DNA from: Verrucosispora sioxanthis
GTDB taxonomy: Bacteria; Actinomycetota; Actinomycetes; Mycobacteriales; Micromonosporaceae
DNA length: 64,000 nt
NCBI RefSeq assembly: GCF_010560025.1
Contig: NZ_SAIY01000003.1
Location: 186,001-250,000, forward strand
Direction of reading: 5' to 3'
The notes beneath the pieces were generated by a model. It was not told where the DNA came from, made no database searches, and saw only the letters and a list, made by a program, of their open reading frames with translations. The translations under genes and the position numbers were made by a program. This document shows, piece after piece, positions 25,521 through 33,911 of the stretch (position 1 is the first letter of the stretch; each line of letters begins with the position of its first letter).

Positions 25521-27239
25521 ATGCGAACGCTGGCCGGCGCGGACCGCCTGCTGTTCCGGGTGGTCCGAGACGGTGGCGGCTGGACCGTCACGCTGGTGGT
25601 GGTGGCGCTGGCCGGTGCCGCTGCCGAGCTGGCCCTGCCCGCGGTGCTGGGGCTGGCCGTGGACGCCGCCGTCGGCGGTGACGCCGCCCCCCGGTGGCCG
25701 GTGGTCGCCTGTGTCCTCGTCGTCGTCCTGCTGGTCACCGATGTCCTCGGTGACCTGACTGGCGGGCATGGCGCCGCCCGCCACGGCCCGGCTCCGCCGG
25801 AGGCTGCTGCGGCACCTGTTCGCGCTGGACGTCCGGGCCGTGCGCCGCTTCCCGGTCGGTGACCTGGTCGGCCGGTTGGCCGGACAGGCCGCCGACACCG
25901 GGCAGGCCGGCAACGCCGTGGCACTTGGCGGGATCGCGGCCCTGCCGCCGCTGGGCAGCGTCGTGGCGCTGTTCCTGCTGGAGCCCGTGCTCGGGTTCAC
26001 TCTCCTGGCCGGGCTGGCCGTGCTGACCGTCCTCATGGCCACGTTCGTCACCGACGCCTCGGCGGTTGTCACCGCGTACCAGCGGGTGCTCGGGGCGATC
26101 GCCGGCCGGCTGCAGGAGGCGCTCGGTGGTGCCCGCACCATCGCCGCGGCCGGCACCACCGACCTCGAGTGCGACCGTGCTGGCGGCGACTGCCCGAGCT
26201 GCGCGGCCACGGCCGGCTCGGCTGGCGGTTGCTGGCCTGGCCAACGCCCGCGTCGCGGCCGTGGCACCGCTGCTTCAGGTCGCCGTCGTCGCCGTCGGTG
26301 GGTACGCGCTGAGCGTCGGCTGGCTGACCGCCGGCCAACTGGTCGCCGCCGTGCAGTACGCCGCGCTCGGCGCGGGCTGGGCGCGGTGCTGGCCACCCTC
26401 AACCGGCTGGTCCGCAGCCGGGCCGCGGCCCGCCGGATCGCCGAGCCGCTGTCCTGTCCGGTGCGCGCCGGTGGCGACGAGCCGTTGCCGCCCGGCGGCG
26501 GTCACCTGCGGTTGCGCGGGTCGGTGTCCGCGCCGACGACCGGGCGGTCCTGGACGCCATCGACCTGACGTGCCCGCCGGTTGCACGGTCGCCGTGGTCG
26601 GGCGGTCCGGGGCCGGCAAGTCCGCCCTCGCCGCCGTGGCCGGGCGGTTGTACGACCCGGACACCGGCGAGGTGCTGTTGGACGGGTGCCACTGGCCCAC
26701 CTCGACCGGGCCGCGCTGCGTCGGGCGGTCGGTCACGCCTTCGACCGTCCGGTGCTGGTCGGTGAGACGGTGCACGACGCGATCGGCCTCGGGCTGCCGG
26801 AACGGTCGGCCCGGCCGCCCTCGACCGGTGCGCCGGCCACCGCCGCCGTGCTGGCGGCGGCGCGGTCCGCGCAGATCGACGGGGTCGTGGCCCGGCTGCC
26901 CGACGATTCCGTACCCGGACCGTGGACGCACCGCTGTCCGGAGGTGAGACCCAGCGCCTCGGGCTGGCTCGCGCGTTCCACGCCGAGCGGCTGCTCATCC
27001 TCGACGACGCCACGTCCAGCCTGGACACCGCCACCGAGCATCGGATCACCCGCGCCTTGACCGGCCGGGACGGAGGGCGTACCCGCCTGGTGGTCACCCA
27101 CCGGGTGGCGACGGCCGCCACGGCCGACCTGGTCGCCTGGCTCGACGCCGGCCGGCTACGCGCCCTGGCACCGCATCGGCGACTCTGGACGGACCCGGAC
27201 TACCGGGCGGTGTTCGCGGACGACGGTGTCCCCCGATGA
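25521..27239 (+). pseudogene. ramA: RamA-like ABC exporter (TM + ATPase), multiple frameshifts
   Basis: The ATG at 25521 follows GGGAGG. Pieces of a full-length exporter are readable in shifting frames: membrane helices at 25521-25760, RRLLRHLFALDVRAVRRFPVGDLVGRL from 25768, LLQVAVVAVGGYALSVGWLTAGQLVAAVQYAALGAG near 26270-26370, NRLVRSRAAARRIAEP from 26400, Walker A VVGRSGAGKS near 26600, and the signature LSGGETQRLGLARAF with LLILDDATSSLD at 26930-27030. I count about six or seven single-base frame changes (near 25765, 26170-26215, 26380, 26535, 26570, 26690, 26920) but few true stops. Its stop overlaps the ramB ATG. Either the gene is decayed or this stretch is poorly sequenced. Confidence 0.75.
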
Positions 27240-28994
27240 ACGGTCCGGGCGTTGGTCGGACGACGTGGCGGGCGTTGCGGGCCCGTCGCCGGGACGTCGG
27301 CCGGCTCGCCGCCTGGTCGGCGGTCGAGTCCCCGCCGGCGCTGCTCGCCGGGCTGCTCGTCGCCCGCGCCGTCGACCAGGGTTTCCTGGCCGGCCGATTC
27401 ACCACCGGCCTGGCCTGGTCGGCGGACTCGCGGTGGCCGTCCTGCTCGGCGCGGCGGCGACCGGGCGCGTCTACCGGAGCCTGGGTGACGTGGTGGAGCC
27501 GTTCCGCGACGAGTTGGCCCGTCTGGTGGTCCACGGCGCGTTGCACGACGCCACCCGGGCCGGCGCTCACCCGGACAGCGCCCCGGTGGCCCGGCTGACC
27601 CACCACGTGGAGATCGTCCGGGACACCTTCGGCGGCCTGGTCATGGTGGTACGCGGCTTCCTGTTCACCGCCGGAGCGGCGCTGCTCGGCCTGCTGGCCC
27701 TGGATGCCACGGTCGCGGCGCTGGTGGCGGCCCCGCTGCTCGCGGGGCTTGTCGTGTTCACCGCCGCGCTCCCGTCGATGCTGGCACACCAGCGGACCCA
27801 GGTGCGGGCCGGCGAGGCGCTCGGCCGGTCGGCGGCGACCGCGCTGACCGGTCACCGCGACGTGCTCGCCTGCGGCGCCGAGGAACGCACGGTGGCCGAG
27901 GTCGACCGCAGGGTCGGCGACCATGCCGACGCCGAGCGGACGCTGGCCCGATGTCCGCGCTGCGCAGCCTCAGCCTCGGCCTGGGCGGCTGGCTGCCGGT
28001 GGTGGTCCTGCTGCTCGCCGCGCCGTGGCTGGTGCGACGCGGGCTGAGCACCGGCGCGGTGCTCGGCGCGCTGGTCTACGTCACCACCAGCCTGCAACCC
28101 GCGCTGCACGCCCTGGTGCAGGGGCTCGGTGGTGGAGGGCTGCGCTACGCCGTCACCCTGGAACGGATCCTGCGCACCTGCCCGCCCCCAGCGCGGCGCG
28201 ACCGGGCGGCCACCCCCGGTGCGGACCCGCAGGGCGACACCCCGGCGGTCCGGTTGTCCAACCTGACCTTCCGGTACGGGCCCGGTGCCCGGCCGATTCT
28301 GGCCGACTTCTCGATGACCCTGCCCGAGGGGGAACACCTGGCGGTGGTGGGACCCAGCGGCACCGGCAAGTCCACCCTGGCCGGGCTGGTCGCCGGGCTG
28401 ATCGAGCCGGAGCGCGGCACGGTCCACCTCGCCGGTCGGCCGGTGGCCGCCCTCGGTCGAACCGACCTGGCCGCGCTACGGGTGCTCGTGCCGCAAGAGG
28501 CGTACGTGTTCACCGGTTCCCTCGCCGACAACCTCCGCTACCTGAGTCCGGACGCCGACGACACGGCCGTCGAGACCGCGCTGGCCCGGCTCGGTGCCGA
28601 CGCTCTCGCGCGGCGGCTGGGCGGCCTCGCCGCCACGGTCGACCCGACCACGCTCTCCGCCGGTGAGCGACAACTGGTCGCCGCCGTACGCGCCTATCTG
28701 GCCCCCGCCCCGCTTGTCATCCTGGACGAGGCAACCTGTCACCTGGACCCGACCCTGGAGGCCACCGTCGAGTCGGCCTTCGCCCGGCGTCCGGGCACCC
28801 TGGTCGTCATCGCCCACCGGATCAGTTCCGCCGTCCGTGCCCGACGGGTGCTGGTGTTCGACGAGGACGGACCGCTGGACGGCAGCCATCAGGAACTGCT
28901 GGTCCGCTCGCCCGGCTACCGCGATCTGGTCGGGCACTGGGACGGTGTCTCGGCGGCCGGCGGCGCCGACCGGGTCGCCGCTCCCCGCGGCTGA
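27236..28994 (+). pseudogene. ramB: RamB-like ABC exporter (TM + ATPase), two frameshifts
   Basis: The ATG overlaps the ramA stop (ATGA). The N-terminal frame reads to about 27418 (LLAGLLVARAVDQGFLAGRF), the second from about 27420 to 27950 (GDVVEPFRDELARLVVHGALHD, transmembrane segments) and the third to the TGA at 28994. The third frame holds an intact nucleotide-binding domain: Walker A VVGPSGTGKST, Q-loop VPQEAYVF, signature LSAGERQL (Gly replaced by Ala) and Walker B LVILDEATCHLD, with H-loop IAHRIS. With RamA it would form the exporter of the modified RamS peptide. The two shifts prevent a full product as written. Confidence 0.78.
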
Positions 28995-29011
28995 CCTTCG
29001 ACGCGGGGAGC
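28980..29011. terminator. hairpin between convergent ramB and response-regulator genes
   Basis: A perfect 10-bp stem GCTCCCCGCG / CGCGGGGAGC with a 12-base loop spans the ramB stop codon and the gap to the opposing regulator gene. It has no U-tract, as is usual for actinobacterial bidirectional terminators. Confidence 0.6.
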
Positions 29012-29023
29012 GTGCGGGGTCGG

Positions 29024-29602
29024 TCAGATCCAGCCGGCGTCGCGGGCCACCTGGACCGCCTCGACTCTGGTGCGCCCGCCCGTCTTCCGGATGATCCGGC
29101 CGAGATGGTTACGGACGGTGCCAGGGGCGAGACCGAGCGAACCGGCCACCTCGGCGACCGGCGCGCCGCCGGCCGTCAGGTCGAGGATCTGCGCCTCACG
29201 CGGGGTGAGTGGGTTGTCCCGGTGCAGCGCCGCCAGCACCAGATCCGCGTCGACCACCGGCTCGCCACGGGACAGCCGGCGGATCCCGTCGACCACCCGG
29301 TGCGGCGGTACGTCGCTGCCGAGGACGCCGACGGTTCGGGACGGGGTGAGCGTCCGGTACAGGCTCCCGGCCCGACGCGGCTCGGCGAGCACCAGCAGTG
29401 GGCAGGAGCCGGTCGCCGGCAGCCCCTCGACGAGGTCGAGGTCGACCACCGCGACGTCCGGACGACGGGTGCGGATGGTCCAGGTGACCACGTCACCCCG
29501 AGCGACCTCCGCCACCACGCTGATGTCGTCCTCCGCGGCGAGCACGAGGGACAGGGCGCCCCGAACCAGGGCGCCATCGATAGCGAGCAGGGTACGGATC
29601 AC
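29024..29602 (-). CDS. RamR-like LuxR-type response regulator, first copy
   Basis: A 192-residue protein with a receiver-like domain (about 1-115) and a C-terminal LuxR HTH ([59 protein letters not shown], in parts). The receiver looks degenerate: the acidic pair is reduced (LLAIDGALV), the phosphorylation strand VAVVDLDL keeps an Asp, and the switch Lys appears replaced (VLGSDV). The GTG at 29602 has GGAGAG seven bases upstream; an ATG at 29647 would add 15 atypical residues. It sits where ramR lies in Streptomyces. Confidence 0.82.
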   Translation of the reverse strand: MIRTLLAIDGALVRGALSLVLAAEDDISVVAEVARGDVVTWTIRTRRPDVAVVDLDLVEGLPATGSCPLLVLAEPRRAGSLYRTLTPSRTVGVLGSDVPPHRVVDGIRRLSRGEPVVDADLVLAALHRDNPLTPREAQILDLTAGGAPVAEVAGSLGLAPGTVRNHLGRIIRKTGGRTRVEAVQVARDAGWI

Positions 29603-29726
29603 CGCAGGCTCTCCGAACTCGTCGGCTGGATCACGGACCGTCAGCATTCAAACACGCCCTGGCCGGTTTCGCCCGTCGGGCTGGCGGCGGTGGGCTGGGG
29701 CCGCCGGGCGGCGGCCCCAGCCACGG

Positions 29727-30335
29727 TCACATCCAGCCGTCACGGCGAGCGAGCAGGACCGCCTCCATCCGGTTGCGGGCACCGGTCTTGCGCATGATCG
29801 CCGACAGGTGGTTACGCACCGTGCCGTGCGCCAGGAACAGCCGGTGGGCGATCTCCTTGAGCGGCAGCCCTTCGGCGGCCATCCGCAGCACCTCGGCCTC
29901 CCGAGGCGTCAGCGGGCCCGTGGCGGGCCGCAGCGCCGTCGCGGCGGCGGCCACGTCGATGACCCGCTCCCCCGCCGCGAGCGCCCGCACCGCCCGGACC
30001 AGCTCGTGCAGCGGCTCGTCCTTGCCGACCAACCCCTGCGCTCCGGCCGTCAACGCCTCCGTCACCAGGCCCCGGCTCCACCGGTCGCTGAGGGCCAGCA
30101 CCGCTGTCGCGGGTGCCGCCCCGGTGATCTCGGTGATCACCGCCACCGGCTCGGGAACACCGGACGCCAGGTCCACAAGCACCACGTCCGGCAGGTGTCG
30201 ACGCACCATCGCGGGCAGGTCACCGATGCCCGTCGCCGCGGCGACGACCTCGATGTCCTCCTCGCCCGCCAGTGCCGCGCACAACGCACTGCGCAGCAGA
30301 CCCATACTTTCGCCAATCACAACGCGGATCACCAC
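29727..30335 (-). CDS. ramR: RamR-like LuxR-type response regulator, second copy
   Basis: A 202-residue protein, the same length class as RamR. The receiver begins VIRVVIGESMGLLRSAL, the phosphorylation strand is DVVLVDLAS and the switch Lys is kept (GLVGKDEP); the N-terminal acidic pair is weak (GES). The HTH is LTPREAEVLRMAAEGLPLKEIAHRLFLAHGTVRNHLSAI. The GTG at 30335 is preceded by GGAG; a longer upstream frame lacks a ribosome-binding site. The GTG GTG tandem leaves a one-codon uncertainty. It is the closer match to RamR and a paralogue of the next gene; both run opposite to ramCSAB. Confidence 0.82.
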   Translation of the reverse strand: MVIRVVIGESMGLLRSALCAALAGEEDIEVVAAATGIGDLPAMVRRHLPDVVLVDLASGVPEPVAVITEITGAAPATAVLALSDRWSRGLVTEALTAGAQGLVGKDEPLHELVRAVRALAAGERVIDVAAAATALRPATGPLTPREAEVLRMAAEGLPLKEIAHRLFLAHGTVRNHLSAIMRKTGARNRMEAVLLARRDGWM

Positions 30336-30526
30336 GTAGCTCCGATCTGAGGTACGCGCGGCGCAGCGGCTGCCGGTCCCCTGGACGGGACTACGCAGGT
30401 CGGCCACGCGCGAACGGACTGGGCCCGGCCCGTGGGACGTCGCACACGACGACCCCGGGCACCCGTACGGCCACGCCGGGCGACCAGCCGGTGGAACACC
30501 GGCGGCGCGGGCGGGTCAGGGCGGAC

Positions 30527-31921
30527 TCAGCCGGGTCGGGCGCTCACACCGGGGGAACGGCCCGCGTACCTGCGGGGCGCCGGAACATCGGTCCGGGCGT
30601 TGGTCGTCGGCGGCACCTGGCACCCGTCGAGGATCATCCCTCGCAGCGGTGCGGGGCCGCCATCGGCACCCGTGACACCGTCGCCAGCGGGCACATGAGG
30701 ACGCTGCGGTGAGCCGGTCGGTGCCGGCGTCGACCCGGAACCAGCTCCAGAGGTGCCGGCGGAGGAGCGATGCCACCCGAGCGCCACCCCGGCCACGGGC
30801 ATGGCCGGTGTCACCTCGGGCGGCGGTGTGGCCTCCGGTGCCGTGGCGGGTGGCGGGTCAGGCGCCAGCGACCGAGCCGGCGGCGGCACACCCGCGACCG
30901 GGTCGGTGGTCGACGTCCATGACGTCGGTCCACCCAGGGTGTACGGCCCGGCAGCGGAACCCGCCGGCAGGACGGGAAGCGTGCCGGTGACCGGGCCCGT
31001 GAGCCGCGTGACCGGCGTCGCCGCCGTTGCCACGCCGGTCCTGACCGCCGCGACGGCCGTGACCAGCACCGGTCGCAGAACAGCCTGCGACAGCACGACG
31101 ACGGCTTCCGTCGCGGGCAGCGCCGTCAAAGCCGTCCCGGACAGCGCCGCCAGGCCCGTCACGGGCAGGTTCGTCAGGTCACTCGCGGGCAGCGTCGTCA
31201 GGTCACTCGCGGCGCTGCCTGGGACGGGCGGAGCCAGCAAGCCAGTCGCGGACCGGGCCACCTCCGGCAGGGGCGACAGCGCCGTGCCCACCTCCGCCAC
31301 CGGAGGCCGGTCGCCGACGATCGGCACCGTCGACCGGCTCGGCGGCGTCACCGGCGTACGCCCGACCGGCCCGGAGCCCTTCGACGACCCGTCGCGCGGC
31401 ATCCGGGCAGCCACCGCACGGCCACCCGGTGTGCGACTGGTCAGGGACCGGTCAGCCGGTGAACGGCTGCCCGGTGACGGGTCGGCGGACGGACCGTCGG
31501 GCGTCGGCACATTCCCGGTTCGCACGGTCGCTGGTGGCTTCGCCGGGCGGCCGCTGCGCGCCCTGGCTCTCTCGGCCCGGCTGTCGTCATCCTGCCGACC
31601 GGCCTCCGGGGAACCGCGCGTCGAACTGCGGCCCGCGCCGGGATGCCGGACGTCCGGGCGTTCGACGAGACCGGTGACCAGTTCGTCGAGGGGCGAGGCG
31701 GGCCGGTCGCGTTCGGGCTCCCGCCGATCCGCGCCGACCGAGGGCACACCGGCGCTGTCCGCACTGGCCGGGTCGCTCGACAGGGCACCGATGAGCAGCC
31801 CGACGCCCACGGCGGCGGCTCCCATGACGGCGAGCCGGGCGACGGCGACCGCTGGGCGCGCTGCCGGGGCGTTGGGCCCCCTCCGGGCAGCGGGCGGACG
31901 GCGGAACGTCGGACGACGCAC
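30527..31921 (-). CDS. secreted proline/threonine-rich protein of unknown function
   Basis: A 464-residue protein. A basic N-terminus is followed by AVARLAVMGAAAVGVGLLIGALSSDPASA, a signal peptide or anchor (about 27-57). The rest is low-complexity, rich in Pro, Arg, Ser and Thr, with a short repeated stretch LTTLPASDLTNLPVTGLAAL near 235-255. The end carries a single Cys in RGMILDGCQVPPTTNARTDVP. The GTG at 31921 has GAGAGAGG upstream. A long antisense frame exists, but only this strand has a sensible signal sequence. Its place beside the ram genes hints at an extracellular or wall role, which is inference. Confidence 0.6.
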   Translation of the reverse strand: MRRPTFRRPPAARRGPNAPAARPAVAVARLAVMGAAAVGVGLLIGALSSDPASADSAGVPSVGADRREPERDRPASPLDELVTGLVERPDVRHPGAGRSSTRGSPEAGRQDDDSRAERARARSGRPAKPPATVRTGNVPTPDGPSADPSPGSRSPADRSLTSRTPGGRAVAARMPRDGSSKGSGPVGRTPVTPPSRSTVPIVGDRPPVAEVGTALSPLPEVARSATGLLAPPVPGSAASDLTTLPASDLTNLPVTGLAALSGTALTALPATEAVVVLSQAVLRPVLVTAVAAVRTGVATAATPVTRLTGPVTGTLPVLPAGSAAGPYTLGGPTSWTSTTDPVAGVPPPARSLAPDPPPATAPEATPPPEVTPAMPVAGVALGWHRSSAGTSGAGSGSTPAPTGSPQRPHVPAGDGVTGADGGPAPLRGMILDGCQVPPTTNARTDVPAPRRYAGRSPGVSARPG

Positions 31922-32088
31922 AGAGCCTCTCTCTCCGAGAACGTCGACTTATCGTATTCAGCCCCTTACCCCGTCGCTGACCGTGAACAACCCGGTGACG
32001 GATTGCCGACTCTCCGGCTGACGGTGGCGCTGCCGTCCGGTAACCGGCGCGGCCACCCGGGAGTTCACCGCCGATCGCGGTCACCAGA

Positions 32089-32127
32089 AACGCGACAAGC
32101 CTTCCACCCGGGAAGGCTTGTCGCGTT
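32089..32127. terminator. 17-bp perfect hairpin downstream of tatC
   Basis: AACGCGACAAGCCTTCC / GGAAGGCTTGTCGCGTT with loop ACCCG lies 21 bases after the tatC stop, between it and the promoter side of the secreted-protein gene. It likely ends the pafB-pafC-tatA-tatC transcript. Confidence 0.75.
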
Positions 32128-32147
32128 CATCCGTCACACGTCGCGCG

Positions 32148-33098
32148 TCAGGTCACGTCGTCATACCGTCGGTCGATCGGAGCCGGCGCGGCGACAGGTG
32201 CGGGGGCGTCGATCGGGGCACTCGCGTCGACCCGCTGCCCCGCCTCGACCGGCTCCCGGTCGAACTCCAGCGGGGAGACCTCGTCGTCGTCGATGCCGGC
32301 ATAGATCTCCTTGCCGCGTCCCCGACGCTTGTCGTTGAGGAACGCGACGCCGACCGCGGCGAAGTAGAGCGCGCACAGGCACAACGCCAGCGCGCTCATG
32401 CCGAACGGATCCGGCGTGGGAGTGACCACCGCCGAGAAGGCGAAGAAGACGAACACGGCAACCCGCCACCAGCCGAGCAGCCGCTTCGCACTGGCGATGC
32501 CGACGAAGTTGAGCATCAGCACGATCAACGGAAACTCGAACGCCACCCCGAACATCAGAATCAGGTTGGTGATGAACGATATGTAGCGGGTGATGTCGAG
32601 CGTGGTGTTGATGTCATCGCCCGAGATCTCCAGCAGGAACTCCAGCCCCTTCGAGGCGACGAAGTACGCCAGCACGGCACCGGCCGCGAACAACGGTGCC
32701 GCCAGGGCGGTGAAGGCGTACGCATACCGCCGCTCGTGCCGGTGCAGGCCCGGCGCGATGAAGGCCCACAACTGGTAGAGCCAGACCGGCGCGGCGAGGA
32801 TCAGACCGACCCACAGACCGATCTTCAGGTTCAGCAGGAACAGATCCGCCGGACCGAGCTGGACGAAGTTGCACCGGCCGTCGGGCAGTTGACTGCCGGG
32901 CAGCTGACAGTAGGGCTGGGACAGCAACTCACGGACGGGGCCGGCCAGCCAGAGACCGAAGCCGAAGCCGATCAGGATGCCCAGCGACGCCTTGAACAGC
33001 CGGTTGCGTAGCTCGCGGATGTGCTCGACGAGGGTCATCGAGCCGTCGGCGGCCCGCTCGAAGTTGCTCGGTCCGCGCTTGCGGAGTCCGAAGGCCAC
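32148..33098 (-). CDS. tatC: Sec-independent protein translocase subunit TatC
   Basis: TatC binds twin-arginine signal peptides at the cytoplasmic membrane. The 316-residue protein has six predicted membrane helices with the usual signatures SMTLVEHIRELRNRL, FIAPGLHRHERRYAYAF and FEFPLIVLMLNFVGI. An external loop carries two Cys (PYCQLPGSQLPDGRCNF), normal in actinobacteria. The last 60 residues form an acidic then Ala/Pro-rich cytoplasmic tail. It starts with GTG, 18 bases after the tatA stop, with no clear ribosome-binding site. Confidence 0.97.
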   Translation of the reverse strand: MAFGLRKRGPSNFERAADGSMTLVEHIRELRNRLFKASLGILIGFGFGLWLAGPVRELLSQPYCQLPGSQLPDGRCNFVQLGPADLFLLNLKIGLWVGLILAAPVWLYQLWAFIAPGLHRHERRYAYAFTALAAPLFAAGAVLAYFVASKGLEFLLEISGDDINTTLDITRYISFITNLILMFGVAFEFPLIVLMLNFVGIASAKRLLGWWRVAVFVFFAFSAVVTPTPDPFGMSALALCLCALYFAAVGVAFLNDKRRGRGKEIYAGIDDDEVSPLEFDREPVEAGQRVDASAPIDAPAPVAAPAPIDRRYDDVT

Positions 33099-33116
33099 GG
33101 TTACCGGACCCGGGGG

Positions 33117-33404
33117 TCAGTTCTCGCGGACGCGCTGCACCGGGTCGACCGGCGGCTGCACGGTGCCCTGGTAGGGCTGCTGCTGCGGCCCCGGCTGCTG
33201 CGGCGCGTACGGCTGGTAGCCGGCCTGCGCGTCGGCCTTGCTGGCGAGGTCGCGGTCGTCGTCGGCCAGGCTCTTCGTCTCGGCCTTGATGATCCGCAGC
33301 GAGCGGCCGAGGGACCGGGCGGCGTCGGGGAGCCGCTTCGCGCCGAAGAGCAGGATCAGCACGACCACGAGTACGGCGATGTGCCAGGGCTTGAGGGCAT
33401 GCAT
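33117..33404 (-). CDS. tatA: Sec-independent translocase subunit TatA
   Basis: A 95-residue TatA. One membrane helix (KPWHIAVLVVVLILLFGAKRLPDAARSLGRSL in parts, residues 5-22) with the FGAKRLP hinge is followed by an amphipathic helix and a Gln/Pro-rich tail. It oligomerises to form the Tat pore. The ATG at 33404 has GGAG seven bases upstream; longer forms upstream are not typical of TatA. Confidence 0.96.
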   Translation of the reverse strand: MHALKPWHIAVLVVVLILLFGAKRLPDAARSLGRSLRIIKAETKSLADDDRDLASKADAQAGYQPYAPQQPGPQQQPYQGTVQPPVDPVQRVREN

Positions 33405-33476
33405 GGAGGGCTCCAGTCGCACTGTGTCGATGAGGGTGGTTCCGCAGCCCATCGTACGTGCGACGAAGGCCATTGC

Positions 33477-33513
33477 CACCCGCCGGGGCGGTGGTGGTTC
33501 GTCCCGGCGGGTG
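33477..33513. terminator. hairpin in the 249-bp gap upstream of tatA
   Basis: CACCCGCCGGG / CCCGGCGGGTG, an 11-bp stem with a 15-base loop, lies between the small membrane protein gene and tatA. It may reduce read-through from pafBC into tatAC. Nothing else in this gap is recognisable. Confidence 0.35.
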
Positions 33514-33652
33514 AAGTCTCGGCCAACCGCGAGTGTCCCGTCAACCGTGCGGCTGGATCATTCTGCGCGAAGTCGCGACGCCGCGTGCAGCAGCACGCAC
33601 CGTACGGGCAGGAACGCGCACCGCGCGGAAGGTGACGCCGGCGGAACGGGCC

Positions 33653-33901
33653 TCAGTCGCCGCGCCGCGCCTTGATCACGGTGAGCCGCTGCTGGGTGGT
33701 CTCAAGCCGACTCTGCAAGCCCTCCGCCCGCTGCTGGAGACTCTCCGCCGCCTCGCGCAGCGCGGTCGCCTCGTCGGCCCGACGCTGCAACGCCAGCGCC
33801 GCCCGGCGCAGCCGGGGCAGTCGCGCCAGCACCGGTCGTACCGCCAGCGCGAGCAGAACCAACGGCACCAGCACGAGCGCGAGCACGATCCACTTCAGCA
33901 C
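33653..33901 (-). CDS. small membrane-anchored coiled-coil protein
   Basis: An 82-residue protein with one N-terminal membrane helix (VLKWIVLALVLVPLVLLALAVRPVL) and then a heptad-rich helix (LALQRRADEATALREAAESLQQRAEGLQSRLETTQQRL in parts). It begins 11 bases after the pafC stop and would be cotranscribed with it. The GTG start lacks a strong ribosome-binding site. Function unknown; the shape suggests a membrane-tethered scaffold. Confidence 0.7.
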   Translation of the reverse strand: MLKWIVLALVLVPLVLLALAVRPVLARLPRLRRAALALQRRADEATALREAAESLQQRAEGLQSRLETTQQRLTVIKARRGD

Positions 33902-33911
33902 GCCGGCCAGC

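Noticed and set aside
30753..32021. 422-residue plus-strand frame opposite the secreted protein gene
   Set aside because: It lacks a signal peptide or domain, whereas the minus strand begins with a sensible signal sequence and ribosome-binding site. Both frames are low-complexity, so some doubt remains.
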